DNA of 64,000 nucleotides from Desulfobacterales bacterium (lineage in GTDB: Bacteria > Desulfobacterota > Desulfobacteria > Desulfobacterales > JAQWFD01), in NCBI GenBank assembly GCA_028704555.1, contig JAQWFD010000020.1, positions 1 through 64,000 on the forward strand. Direction: 5' to 3'. Position 1 is the first letter of the stretch; each line of letters starts with the position of its first letter. The translations under genes were made by a program, and so were the position numbers. This document shows positions 17,743 through 25,765 of this stretch, piece by piece. The notes beneath the pieces are model-generated. The model did no database searches. It saw only the letters and a program-made list of their open reading frames with translations, and was not told the DNA's origin.

Positions 17743-19003
17743 AATATTGCTGCTGGAGCGCCTGGGATTTTTAATCCGGCTGTTTTCCATGCGTCAGCCG
17801 CGGGAGCCTTTTTGCCATGACAGCGTCAGGCAGATCCGTGCAGCGGTGGATTATCTGCCGGAAACCCTTTTAAGGCCGTTGCCCCGGTTGCTTTATCACA
17901 ATGGATTGCTGGCAGGACAAATCCCCCGGCTGTATTTGCGTGCGATGCGGTTGGCATGGCGCCGGTTTCGCAGAACCCGGAAACTGGCCACCGTGAAGCA
18001 TTTGCTTCAGGCCGGATACCTGGTTCACCGGTTGCTGCCGCAAAGCGGTGTCACTCACCTGCATGCCCATTTTGCCCATTCTCCGACATCGGTCGCCCTG
18101 TATGCGAGCCTCCTCAGCGGTCTGGGATTCAGCTTTACGGCCCATGCCAAAGACATCTATACCTCTGATCCGAGGCAACTGGCGGAAAAGATGCAGATGG
18201 CCCGTTTCGTGGTGACCTGCACAGAATACAATAAACATTACCTTCAGGGGCTGTTGCCGGATTCAGCAGCCCCGGTCTATCGCGTTTATCACGGCATTGA
18301 TCTGGAGTTGTTCGCGAGTCAGATGCCTCATAAATCCATCGATACGCCTATGGCCCCGGCCCCGCCTTTTCAGATCGTGACGGTGGCCCGGCTGACAGCC
18401 AAAAAAGGACTGCCGGTTGTTATCAAGGCGATTCGAAGGCTCTGTGATCTGAATGTTCCGGTTCAGTACACCCTGATCGGCGATGGAGAAGACAGGGAGA
18501 AAATTCTGTCCCTGATCCGGGAGGAGAACATCGGTCATGTCACCCGCTGGCTCGGAACGATGCCCCATCATGAGGTTCTGAAACATTATCGACGGGCCGA
18601 TCTGTTTGTCCTGGGTTGTGAAACGGCGCCGAACGGTGACATCGATGGAATTCCCAACGTGTTCATGGAAAGCATGGCCATGGGAGTTCCGGTGGTGGCG
18701 ACCCGGATTTCAGCCATTCCGGAGCTGATCGAACATGAACGGACCGGGCTGCTGGTGCCGCCCGGAAACCCCGAGCAATTGGCAGAGGCCATGATTCGAC
18801 TGCTGACCGATATCCCTCTGAGACAGCGTATCATTCGGTTGGCAGGAGAAAACGTTCAGCAGCACTTTGACAACCGGAAACTGATCCAGCAGCTGGCCGG
18901 TATCTATCGGAAGGAAGGGGTTGTGTCCTTTCCGAACAGCCCGGAATCCGGAAAAATCCTACAGTCTGATCCGGCACAGAAAATATACAACTATGCGTTT
19001 TGA
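17663..19003 (+). CDS. Glycosyltransferase family 4 protein
   Basis: Retaining GT-B glycosyltransferase, 446 residues. The N-terminal phrase YPRISETFISNEILLLE is characteristic of GT4 enzymes of polysaccharide synthesis. HLHAHFAHSPTSVALYA and FTAHAKDIY follow. The donor-site region has VARLTAKKGLPVVIKA and the E-x7-E motif within GIPNVFMESMAMGVPVVATR. No signal peptide or membrane segment is present. The start overlaps the previous gene, showing tight translational coupling; ATG 17693 is an alternative start. It belongs to the glycan operon; donor and acceptor sugars are unknown. Confidence 0.88.
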   Translation: MDKIQKPVLGMILKGYPRISETFISNEILLLERLGFLIRLFSMRQPREPFCHDSVRQIRAAVDYLPETLLRPLPRLLYHNGLLAGQIPRLYLRAMRLAWRRFRRTRKLATVKHLLQAGYLVHRLLPQSGVTHLHAHFAHSPTSVALYASLLSGLGFSFTAHAKDIYTSDPRQLAEKMQMARFVVTCTEYNKHYLQGLLPDSAAPVYRVYHGIDLELFASQMPHKSIDTPMAPAPPFQIVTVARLTAKKGLPVVIKAIRRLCDLNVPVQYTLIGDGEDREKILSLIREENIGHVTRWLGTMPHHEVLKHYRRADLFVLGCETAPNGDIDGIPNVFMESMAMGVPVVATRISAIPELIEHERTGLLVPPGNPEQLAEAMIRLLTDIPLRQRIIRLAGENVQQHFDNRKLIQQLAGIYRKEGVVSFPNSPESGKILQSDPAQKIYNYAF

Positions 19004-19063
19004 GCTTTGTAAATTCCGGACCCCCCTGATTTTGTGAGCACACCGAATGGTTTGAAAAAAATG

Positions 19064-19360
19064 TCTCACGCAAAGGCGCAAAGGCGCAAAAGGGATTTGG
19101 GGCTGAGACTGCACGCACGAAAATATGGTCGTTGTTATGATCAAGACCCAACGCGGGAATGGAACGACAACAACGGGTGGCTTTTTTGCGAAAGAGCCCT
19201 CGCAGAGGGCGGAACACCGTAGCCACGGGCGGGAGCCCGTGGATAACGATATAAACAATATTTCTAAAGCCCCCGCAGGGCGGCGATACGTGGGTGTTCC
19301 CTGCGGGGATTATAAAAGGTAATTAAAACGTGATGTATTTTTTTGCGCCTTTGCGTGAGA
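19064..19360. repeat. CACGCAAAGGCGC inverted-repeat element, copy 1
   Basis: The left end reads TCTCACGCAAAGGCGCAAAG; the right end is its inverted counterpart ending GCGCCTTTGCGTGAGA. The interior holds CCACGGGCGGGAGCCCGTGG (a strong hairpin), a CCCCCGCAGGG / TCCCTGCGGGG pair and a fragment of the ATGGTCG/GTTATGATC family at 19111-19150. No coding capacity is visible. It sits inside the glycan gene run, splitting it between two glycosyltransferase genes. Confidence 0.7.
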
Positions 19361-19433
19361 TGCTTTTTTTCGGTTTGTGTGAAACCAACCGACGTATTCT
19401 CATCAACAGCCAGTTAAACCGGAAACAAAACAT

Positions 19434-20618
19434 ATGCGGATCTGTTTCTGTACACCCTTTAAACCCCTGGACTGCCAGACCCCATCCGGCGATCTGGTCA
19501 TTGCCAGCGGGTTGTATTCATTTTTAAAGCGGCGGGGGCATCAGATATGGCCGGCACCTTCGGTCCGGATGCGATGGATTTTCTGGAAATTCTGGTTGTG
19601 GCCCCGGGTATTGCGGGACCGGGCCCGGACGGTCCGGTATGTACGGCGGGCAAGGCCGGATCTGTGGCTGACCTATCATACCTATTATAAGGCACCGGAT
19701 GTGTTGGGGCCATTTGTTTCCAGCCGGACGAATATTTTCTATATCGTTTTCCAGGGGATATATTCGACCAGACGCAAACGGCACTGGCGGACAAGGCCCG
19801 GGTTTAAACTCAACACCATCGCCCTGCGTGCAGCCGCGCATGTGTTTACCAACCGGAGGGAAGATCTGGATAACCTGAACCGGATCATATTGCCCGGCGA
19901 TCTCACGTACATTAAACCGGGCATCTTTCCGGACCGTTTTGCCTTCAGCGCCGATGCCAGGGCCGAACTTCGGCAGCAATGGAATGTGGGTGATGCCCCG
20001 GTGATTGTTTCAGCGGCCATGTTCAGGCCCGGCGTCAAATCACAGGGACTGGCCTGGGTGATCCGGGCATGTGCAGCGCTGTTCAAAGACGGGAGGCCCG
20101 GTTTTCTGGTGATCGCCGGAGACGGGAAGGAAAGAAAAACGCTCCGTCGCCTGGCGGACGACTGCCTTCCCGGCAGGGTCCGTTTTGTCGGGAAAATTGA
20201 CCGGAATAATCTGTACCGGTTTTACAGTGCCGGAGACATTTTCGCCTTTCCGGGAATTCGCGAATCTCTGGGGATGGTGTTCCTCGAAGCGCAGTCATGC
20301 GGGCTTCCGGTGGTTGCCTTTTTAAACGGCGGAATCCCGGAGGTGGTGCAGGATCAAAAGACCGGCTTTCTGGTGCCGGTATTTGATATGGACGTCTATG
20401 TCAAGGCCATGGAACGGCTGATATCCGATATGGCTCTGCGGCGGATTATGGGAGATAATGCCAAAAAATACGTGCGGACCGAGCATGATCTGGACATAAA
20501 TTATCAGCAGGTGGAGGCTATTTTGAATCGCCTTTCGGCTTCCCGATTGTCTTTGCGTGAAACGATGATGGATTCGGATTGTTCCGGTCATCCCGTCAAA
20601 AAAAGTCCGTCAGGATAA
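19434..20618 (+). CDS. Glycosyltransferase family 4 protein
   Basis: GT-B enzyme of 394 residues. The N-terminus MRICFCTPFKPL...SGDLVIASGLY is typical of the acceptor-domain start. The C-terminal Rossmann domain has FLVIAGDGKERKTLRRLA and RVRFVGKIDRNNLYRFYSAGD. The donor-site E-x7-E is in GIRESLGMVFLEAQSCGLPV. It lacks any membrane segment. Five bases separate its stop from the next start, so it heads or continues a four-gene unit (GT, phosphatase, GT, deacetylase). The specific sugar is unknown. Confidence 0.88.
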   Translation: MRICFCTPFKPLDCQTPSGDLVIASGLYSFLKRRGHQIWPAPSVRMRWIFWKFWLWPRVLRDRARTVRYVRRARPDLWLTYHTYYKAPDVLGPFVSSRTNIFYIVFQGIYSTRRKRHWRTRPGFKLNTIALRAAAHVFTNRREDLDNLNRIILPGDLTYIKPGIFPDRFAFSADARAELRQQWNVGDAPVIVSAAMFRPGVKSQGLAWVIRACAALFKDGRPGFLVIAGDGKERKTLRRLADDCLPGRVRFVGKIDRNNLYRFYSAGDIFAFPGIRESLGMVFLEAQSCGLPVVAFLNGGIPEVVQDQKTGFLVPVFDMDVYVKAMERLISDMALRRIMGDNAKKYVRTEHDLDINYQQVEAILNRLSASRLSLRETMMDSDCSGHPVKKSPSG

Positions 20619-20623
20619 AATTC

Positions 20624-21241
20624 ATGAAAGAAACGACGCCTGCATTCCGGTTTGGGCTGGTAAGGCATGCCCCGACGGAATGGAACCGGGAAAAACGGAT
20701 TCAGGGTCGCCGGGATGTCCTTCTGACTCCCGAAGGCGAAGAGCTGGCCCGGGCGTGGGGCCAGCGGCTGAGCCGGCTTTCCTGGGATGCCATGTGCTCG
20801 AGCAGCAGCCAAAGAGCGCTGAAAACCGCAGAATTGATGAATCAACACCTGAAGATCCCCCTGGCGGCAGATGACCGGCTTCGAGAACAGAATTGGGGAA
20901 GCTGGACAGGTAAAACCCTGGCTCAGATTCAGAAAGAAGCGCCTGACCTCCTGCGCCGGCAGGTACAATCGGGATGGCGATTTTGCCCTCCGGGCGGTGA
21001 GTCCAGAAACCAGGCACGGGAAAGAAGCATGAGGGTTCTGAACGACATCATCCGTGATAACCGGGGCAGACGCATTCTCATCGTGACCCATGAAGGCGTC
21101 ATCAAATGCCTGCTGTATCGGATCTGTGGCAGGCAGTTTCTTCCGTCGGAGAAAAAACTGATCCAGCCGTTTCATCTGCACTGGCTCATATATGAACACA
21201 ACGAATTCAAGGCGCAGATCAATGCGCTACCACTGGAATAA
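20624..21241 (+). CDS. Histidine phosphatase family protein
   Basis: A 205-residue phosphohistidine phosphatase of the phosphoglycerate-mutase superfamily. The catalytic histidine lies in LVRHAPTEWNREKRIQGRRD (RHA rather than the more common RHG), and the second histidine in IVTHEGVIKCLLYR. LTPEGEELARAWG and REQNWGSWTGK are typical. I start at ATG 20624; the frame is open further upstream, but that would overlap the preceding gene. Its place in a glycosyltransferase operon suggests it dephosphorylates a sugar phosphate or similar intermediate. This is inference; cobalamin-pathway CobC is a related fold but no cob genes are nearby. Confidence 0.85.
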   Translation: MKETTPAFRFGLVRHAPTEWNREKRIQGRRDVLLTPEGEELARAWGQRLSRLSWDAMCSSSSQRALKTAELMNQHLKIPLAADDRLREQNWGSWTGKTLAQIQKEAPDLLRRQVQSGWRFCPPGGESRNQARERSMRVLNDIIRDNRGRRILIVTHEGVIKCLLYRICGRQFLPSEKKLIQPFHLHWLIYEHNEFKAQINALPLE

Positions 21242-22441
21242 ATGAAAATTATCTACTATTGTCAGCATGTTCTCGGGATCGGCCATTTTTTCAGGAGTCT
21301 GGAAATCTGCCGGGCACTGGCGCCTCAACCGGTGCTTCTGGTGAGCGGCGGACCCGGAATTCAGGTGGATTTTCCTGCCCACGTGCGGCTGGTTCGACAG
21401 GCCGGGCTGATGATGGATACCCAATTTCAGAATCTGTCACCGGTTCAGTCCGGTAAAAGTCTGGAGAGCGTCAAACAGGAAAGATCGCGGCAGCTGTATG
21501 ATCTGTTTTTAAACGAAGCACCGGATTTGTTTCTGATTGAACTCTATCCGTTCGGGCGCCGGGCGTTTCGGTTTGAACTGGAACCGGTCCTCGATGGCAT
21601 CAAAAATGGAAAACTTTTACCGTGTCGGGTCGTATGCAGTCTGAGAGATATTCTCGTGGAGAAGGAAAATGCGGAAAAATATGAGCGCCGGGTGGCTGAA
21701 CGCCTGAATCGTAGTTTTGACGCGCTGTTGATCCATTCCGATCCACGGATATTGACGCTCGATGAAACATTTTGCCGGATGAATGATATCGCCATTGAGG
21801 TGGCCTATACCGGATTTGTGGCATCAAAACCGCCGCCGGCGGCACGGGCAATGACCCGAGACCGGCTTGGCATCGAAGAGGATCAGGCGCTGGTGGTGGT
21901 CAGTGCCGGCGGCGGAAAGGTGGGTTGCCGCCTTCTGGAAGCCGTAGCAAACGCAGTCAGGGAGATGAAATCCGGGCAGGCGGTTCGTCTGCAGATGGTG
22001 TCAGGCCCGTTCATGCCGGCGGCGGACTACCGCAAGCTGCTATCCCTTACGGATGACCGGATTGCCGTGAGGCGGTTTGATCCGGAATTTCTGTCTTTGA
22101 TTGCGGCAGCCGACCTTTCGGTGAGCATGGCCGGGTATAACACCTGCATGAATGTTCTGGCGGCTCGGACCCCGGCGCTTCTCCTGCCGTTTGCTCAAAA
22201 CCGGGAACAGCGGATACGGGCAGAGCGACTGGCCCGATATGGATGGATTGACGTGCTTGAGGATCAGGATCTTAAACCCGTGTCTTTATCCCGGCAGATG
22301 GCCCGGATGCTTTCGCAACCCAAACCCGGGCCGGTGGACATTGATCTTGAGGGCGCTGAGCATACGGCCGGATGGGTGCGGCTGCGAATGAATCCGATTG
22401 GTACTGATCCATCGGGCCGGGAAAGGATCTCATGGGCGTGA
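21242..22441 (+). CDS. MurG/GT28-like glycosyltransferase B
   Basis: A 399-residue paralogue of the protein at 16468-17742. It starts IIYYCQHVLGIGHFFRSLEI, the same G-x-G-H loop, and has VVVSAGGGKVGCRLLEAV, QMVSGPFMPAADYRKL and SMAGYNTCMNVLAARTPALL in the donor half. The ATG directly follows the previous stop (TAA then ATG), so translation is probably coupled. It overlaps the next gene by ten bases. Two such enzymes in one cluster suggest successive transfer steps or duplication followed by specialisation. Confidence 0.76.
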   Translation: MKIIYYCQHVLGIGHFFRSLEICRALAPQPVLLVSGGPGIQVDFPAHVRLVRQAGLMMDTQFQNLSPVQSGKSLESVKQERSRQLYDLFLNEAPDLFLIELYPFGRRAFRFELEPVLDGIKNGKLLPCRVVCSLRDILVEKENAEKYERRVAERLNRSFDALLIHSDPRILTLDETFCRMNDIAIEVAYTGFVASKPPPAARAMTRDRLGIEEDQALVVVSAGGGKVGCRLLEAVANAVREMKSGQAVRLQMVSGPFMPAADYRKLLSLTDDRIAVRRFDPEFLSLIAAADLSVSMAGYNTCMNVLAARTPALLLPFAQNREQRIRAERLARYGWIDVLEDQDLKPVSLSRQMARMLSQPKPGPVDIDLEGAEHTAGWVRLRMNPIGTDPSGRERISWA

Positions 22442-23217
22442 GCGTATCTTCTCTGTGGCTGGACCTTCCATCGGATATGGTTTCCCGGCTTGAACGTACG
22501 GTGGCTGCGGCCATTGACCGGGCCGGATCCGCCCGGCCCGTTACCATTTTTTTCAGGGCCGATGACGTGGCGGTTCCGGGCAACAGCTTTGACCGGTTGA
22601 TGGCGTTGTTTCTGGCACATCAACTGCCGCTTTCACTGGCCGTTGTGCCGGCATGGGTTACGCCCGCCCGGTGGGCAGATCTCAGAAAATCCGGGGCAGG
22701 TGAAAGGGCGCTGTGGTGCTGGCACCAGCATGGCTGGCGGCATGTCAACCATGAACCCGCCGGGAAAAAAAGTGAATTCGGCGCCAGCCGGAGCCGGGAG
22801 GATATCACGGCGGATCTTGAAAAAGGGCGGTATCGGCTTCAAATCCTCCTGGGACCGGATTTTTATCCGGCATTTACGCCCCCCTGGAACCGTTGTGATG
22901 TGACAACGCTTCAGCAGCTCAAAGACCTGGAATACCATGCCGTATCGCGAAGCCGGGGCAGCTGCTGCCCGCCTCCGGATGGGTTGCCGGATATTCCGGT
23001 CAACGTCGATCTTCACACACGAAAAGAAATCCGGTCCGAACAGGGATGGGAAAATCTGTTGGGCGAGATTCATCAGGCGATTTCATGCGGATTCTGTGGA
23101 ATCATGATCCACCACCAGCGAATGAATAATGCCGCATTTTATTTTCTGAAACATCTTTGCCGGATTATTTCAACCCGCCGGGAACTGTTGGCGATGCATC
23201 TGAAGGATCTGGCGTAG
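22432..23217 (+). CDS. Polysaccharide deacetylase (NodB-like) family protein
   Basis: A 261-residue NodB-homology-like protein. FFRADDVAVPG carries the Asp-Asp pair of the metal site, and WHQHGWRHVNHEP carries the histidines; FTPPWNRCD provides the later conserved segment. NodB-type enzymes remove N-acetyl groups from amino sugars; other members act on different amides. There is no signal peptide, so it probably acts on a cytoplasmic or lipid-linked substrate made by the neighbouring glycosyltransferases. Start ATG 22432 overlaps the previous gene's end. It closes the glycan unit. Confidence 0.75.
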   Translation: MGVSVSSLWLDLPSDMVSRLERTVAAAIDRAGSARPVTIFFRADDVAVPGNSFDRLMALFLAHQLPLSLAVVPAWVTPARWADLRKSGAGERALWCWHQHGWRHVNHEPAGKKSEFGASRSREDITADLEKGRYRLQILLGPDFYPAFTPPWNRCDVTTLQQLKDLEYHAVSRSRGSCCPPPDGLPDIPVNVDLHTRKEIRSEQGWENLLGEIHQAISCGFCGIMIHHQRMNNAAFYFLKHLCRIISTRRELLAMHLKDLA

Positions 23218-23386
23218 GGAAATTATGTATATCCTTCTGAAATCTTGTCAGCCCACACTTCGAGCCGGGAGCAGAATAATTTTCACGCAAAGGCGCAAAG
23301 ATTGATAGCCGCAAAGAGTCACAAAAAACGCAAAAGGAGAATAGGTAAATGATCACCAGATCCATGTAAATGGATACTTTTCGATC

Positions 23387-23537
23387 TTTCTCTGTGTCCT
23401 CTGTGCGCTCTGTGGTGAATTTTTCCTTTTCAGAAAAAGTTGCTGAAGGACAGGAGAGGGTGCTTTTGATGATTTAGACAAGGAGTTTTGTTTGAAACCT
23501 TTTTTTAACCACAGAGCACACAGAGTTCACAGAGAAA
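23387..23537. repeat. CCACAGAG inverted repeat pair
   Basis: TCTCTGTGTCCTCTGTGCGC continuing to TCTGTGGT at 23387-23416 is the inverse of ACCACAGAGCACACAGAG and TTCACAGAGA at 23507-23537. About 90 bases lie between the arms. The motif belongs to a widespread kind of bacterial dispersed repeat. Confidence 0.65.
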
Positions 23538-23579
23538 AACTGGTGTAGGGGCACGAGGAATCGTGTCCAATTTGAGGGC

Positions 23580-23705
23580 CGGGAGCTTTCCTTCCTTGAG
23601 GATGTTATCAGATAAAAGCCTCTTGCTTTTTATCTTTTGCCTCAAACGAAGTGCTCCTCAAGCGATAGCGGTCCTAAGCCCACGCGATAGCGAGTTATTT
23701 TATTG
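23580..23705. repeat. TTGAGG hairpin family, long variant
   Basis: Shares with 36162-36310 the order GGGAGCTTT, TTGAGGATGTTAT, AGATAAAAG, TTTTGCCTCAA, then CTCCTCAA and GCGATAGCG blocks. This clear long match between two intergenic sites shows a defined mobile or amplified unit larger than the simple hairpin array. Confidence 0.65.
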
Positions 23706-23887
23706 CTCTTGTTAAAATAAAAAACTGGTCTGAAAAAAATCATGGATGAAAAAAACAAAAACTTTGCGCCTTTGCGCCTTTGCGTGAGATTAATTTTATT
23801 ACAATATCGTTTTTTAATGAATGATGTCTATTGGCAATATAATAAGTTATATCAGTATGTAGCGCTTGTAGGGCCAGGAGCGCCGAA

Positions 23888-24574
23888 ATGATTTCCAATC
23901 AACCCGGGCATAGACAACTTCCCGTCAACCGTCTGGTGGTGCTGCCGTTTAAGACATCGGTCAGCATCGCGTTTGAAAGTATCCGGGTCCGGTTTTTCAG
24001 ATCCGCCATCACAACGATGAGTCTGGTGCTGGCTGTTTCGTTTTTCAGTTTTATCAACGTGAACATCGATATCACCAGCGGGCTTCTGGCTACCGGAGAT
24101 CCCTTGTTGAGACCGGCACTTGTCCGTTCGGGATATGATCTTGAGGCGGAGGATACCTCAGCCGCAAGCAGTCCCAAACAGCGATGGCTGGTAGCGCTTT
24201 CTCTGCTGGTGTGTATGGTCGGGATTGTAAATGCCCAGTTGATGGCCGTTACCGAACGGTTTCGGGAGATCGGAACCATGAAATGCCTTGGGGCGCTGGA
24301 CCGGTTCATCCTCCGGCTGTTTCTTCTGGAAGCCGGGATACAGGGGCTGATCGGAGGCGGGCTGGGCGCTGTCGTCGGAGGCGGATTTTCTTTGATCAAC
24401 GCATGGATCAGAATCGGTCCGGTAGCCATCGCCAGTCTTTCATGGGCATCTGCGGCACAATCCGTGTGCCTGGCAACCGGCATCGGGTTTATATTGAGTC
24501 TTTTGGGTGTCCTGTATCCGGCTGTGGTGGCGTCCAGAATGCGGCCGGTGGAAGCCATGCGAGTTGAACAGTAA
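23888..24574 (+). CDS. Compact FtsX-like ABC transporter permease
   Basis: A 228-residue inner-membrane protein with one early membrane segment (about residues 43-60) and three later ones in the FtsX arrangement (about 100-118, 145-170, 195-215). The signature run MAVTERFREIGTMKCLGA lies just after the second segment. Standard MacB/LolC permeases have a 200-residue periplasmic domain after the first segment; here only about 45 residues remain. AGGAG precedes the ATG at good spacing. A repeat element separates it from the ATPase gene. It probably pairs with the giant permease as a heteromeric half-transporter; this is inference. Confidence 0.8.
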   Translation: MISNQPGHRQLPVNRLVVLPFKTSVSIAFESIRVRFFRSAITTMSLVLAVSFFSFINVNIDITSGLLATGDPLLRPALVRSGYDLEAEDTSAASSPKQRWLVALSLLVCMVGIVNAQLMAVTERFREIGTMKCLGALDRFILRLFLLEAGIQGLIGGGLGAVVGGGFSLINAWIRIGPVAIASLSWASAAQSVCLATGIGFILSLLGVLYPAVVASRMRPVEAMRVEQ

Positions 24575-24641
24575 TTGATTGGAAATTTTGTTTTTACGAT
24601 TTAAAGCCATTTTTGATTCAGTCAAGTCGAGACAAAATAAT

Positions 24642-24846
24642 TTTCACGCAAAGGCGCAAAGGCGCAAAAAATTCTTACTGGAGTTGAGTTGTGTCCGGTT
24701 GCCTTCGGAATGAAGCGGCAATGTGGGTATGACTTTAAACAAATAATCCATCTTGTTGTTTTTGTTAATGTAATAAAATCTTGTATGAGACAAATCACGG
24801 GTAAATAAAGACAAACCCTTTGCGTCCTTTGCGCCTTTGCGTGAGA
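24642..24846. repeat. CACGCAAAGGCGC inverted-repeat element, copy 3
   Basis: Left end TTTCACGCAAAGGCGCAAAG, right end CCTTTGCGCCTTTGCGTGAGA. At 205 bases it is the shortest of three copies. It lies between the compact permease and its presumed ATPase and fills most of that 345-base gap. The interior has no coding potential. Confidence 0.7.
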
Positions 24847-24919
24847 TTAAATTTTTTATAAGGAAAAATCCGAATTACATCTCTGACACCCTTCGAAAAA
24901 AAATGACGGGTAACTCATC

Positions 24920-25654
24920 ATGAACACAGCTCACCGTATTGTTCGCGTCCATGACGTCACCAAAACATTCCGGCTCGGGAAAACACAGCTGCAGGCACTC
25001 AAGGGTATATCGCTGGAGATCACCGTGGGTGAATATCTTTCGATCATGGGACCTTCCGGATCGGGGAAAAGCACGTTGTTCAACATGATCGGCGGGCTGG
25101 ATAAACCGACTTCCGGCAAAGTGTTTATCGATGAGGTCGACATCGCGCAACTGGACGCATATGAGCTGGCATGGCTCCGATGTCGGAAAATCGGCTACAT
25201 CTTTCAGACATTCAATCTGATTCAGGTCATGACGGCCTTAGAGAATGTGACATTACCCATGATTTTTTCCGGTATGAGCAACGATGCAGCCGTTGAGAAA
25301 GGAATCCGTTTGCTGGAGATGGTAGGCCTTGGCGACCGGTTCCGCCATAAACCGTTTGAGCTTTCTGGCGGTCAGCAGCAGCGTGTTGCCGTGGCCCGGG
25401 CGCTCGCAAACGATCCGGCCATCATCCTGGCGGATGAACCCACAGGAAATCTGGATTTGACTACCGGAGAGGAAATCATCAGACTTCTCAAGCATCTCAG
25501 TCAGGAACGTCATGTGACCGTTATATCCGCCACCCACGATATCAAGATGCTCAATGTGTCGGATCGGGTTGTATGGATCAGGGATGGCCGGGTGGAAAAG
25601 ATAGAAAGCCGCCATGAGCTGTCCATTTCCGTCGGTGAAGTTGAAAGCAGGTAG
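24920..25654 (+). CDS. LolD/MacB-type ABC transporter ATP-binding protein
   Basis: Cytoplasmic ATPase, 244 residues, of the group that drives mechanotransmission transporters such as LolCDE, MacB and FtsE. Walker A is GPSGSGKST (residues 44-52), the Q-loop is YIFQTFNLI, the signature is [15 protein letters not shown], Walker B is [12 protein letters not shown] with the subfamily-typical PTGNLD, and the H-loop is in SATHD. It lies between two FtsX-type permeases and most likely powers both. The ATG at 24920 has only a weak upstream ribosome site. Confidence 0.93.
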   Translation: MNTAHRIVRVHDVTKTFRLGKTQLQALKGISLEITVGEYLSIMGPSGSGKSTLFNMIGGLDKPTSGKVFIDEVDIAQLDAYELAWLRCRKIGYIFQTFNLIQVMTALENVTLPMIFSGMSNDAAVEKGIRLLEMVGLGDRFRHKPFELSGGQQQRVAVARALANDPAIILADEPTGNLDLTTGEEIIRLLKHLSQERHVTVISATHDIKMLNVSDRVVWIRDGRVEKIESRHELSISVGEVESR

Positions 25655-25765
25655 CGTTGCCGGAACGGATCGGTGAAGATTGGAGACGGTCCGTAATCAT
25701 GGGTTTTTCTGATAATAAATTTATAGGCAGTAAAAGACGGAAGCAAAAAGGATGAGAGCCAGCCA

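Larger units (their letters stand above)
23281..23790. repeat. CACGCAAAGGCGC inverted-repeat element, copy 2 (composite)
   Basis: The left end is TTTCACGCAAAGGCGCAAAG and the right end its inverse, GCGCCTTTGCGCCTTTGCGTGAGA. Inside are an inverted CCACAGAG pair and a copy of the TTGAGG hairpin family, so several repeat families are nested. The AATAAT flank at the left and the ATTAAT flank at the right resemble those of copy 3 at 24642-24846. This accounts for nearly all of the 670-base gap before the permease gene. Confidence 0.7.

Noticed and set aside
20624..21241. Histidine phosphatase considered as cobalamin-pathway CobC
   Set aside because: No other cobalamin synthesis genes are nearby and the gene is embedded in a glycosyltransferase operon.
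19064..24846. Search for a transposase near the inverted-repeat elements
   Set aside because: No transposase or integrase frame was found in any of the element interiors or gaps, so they are called non-autonomous repeats only.
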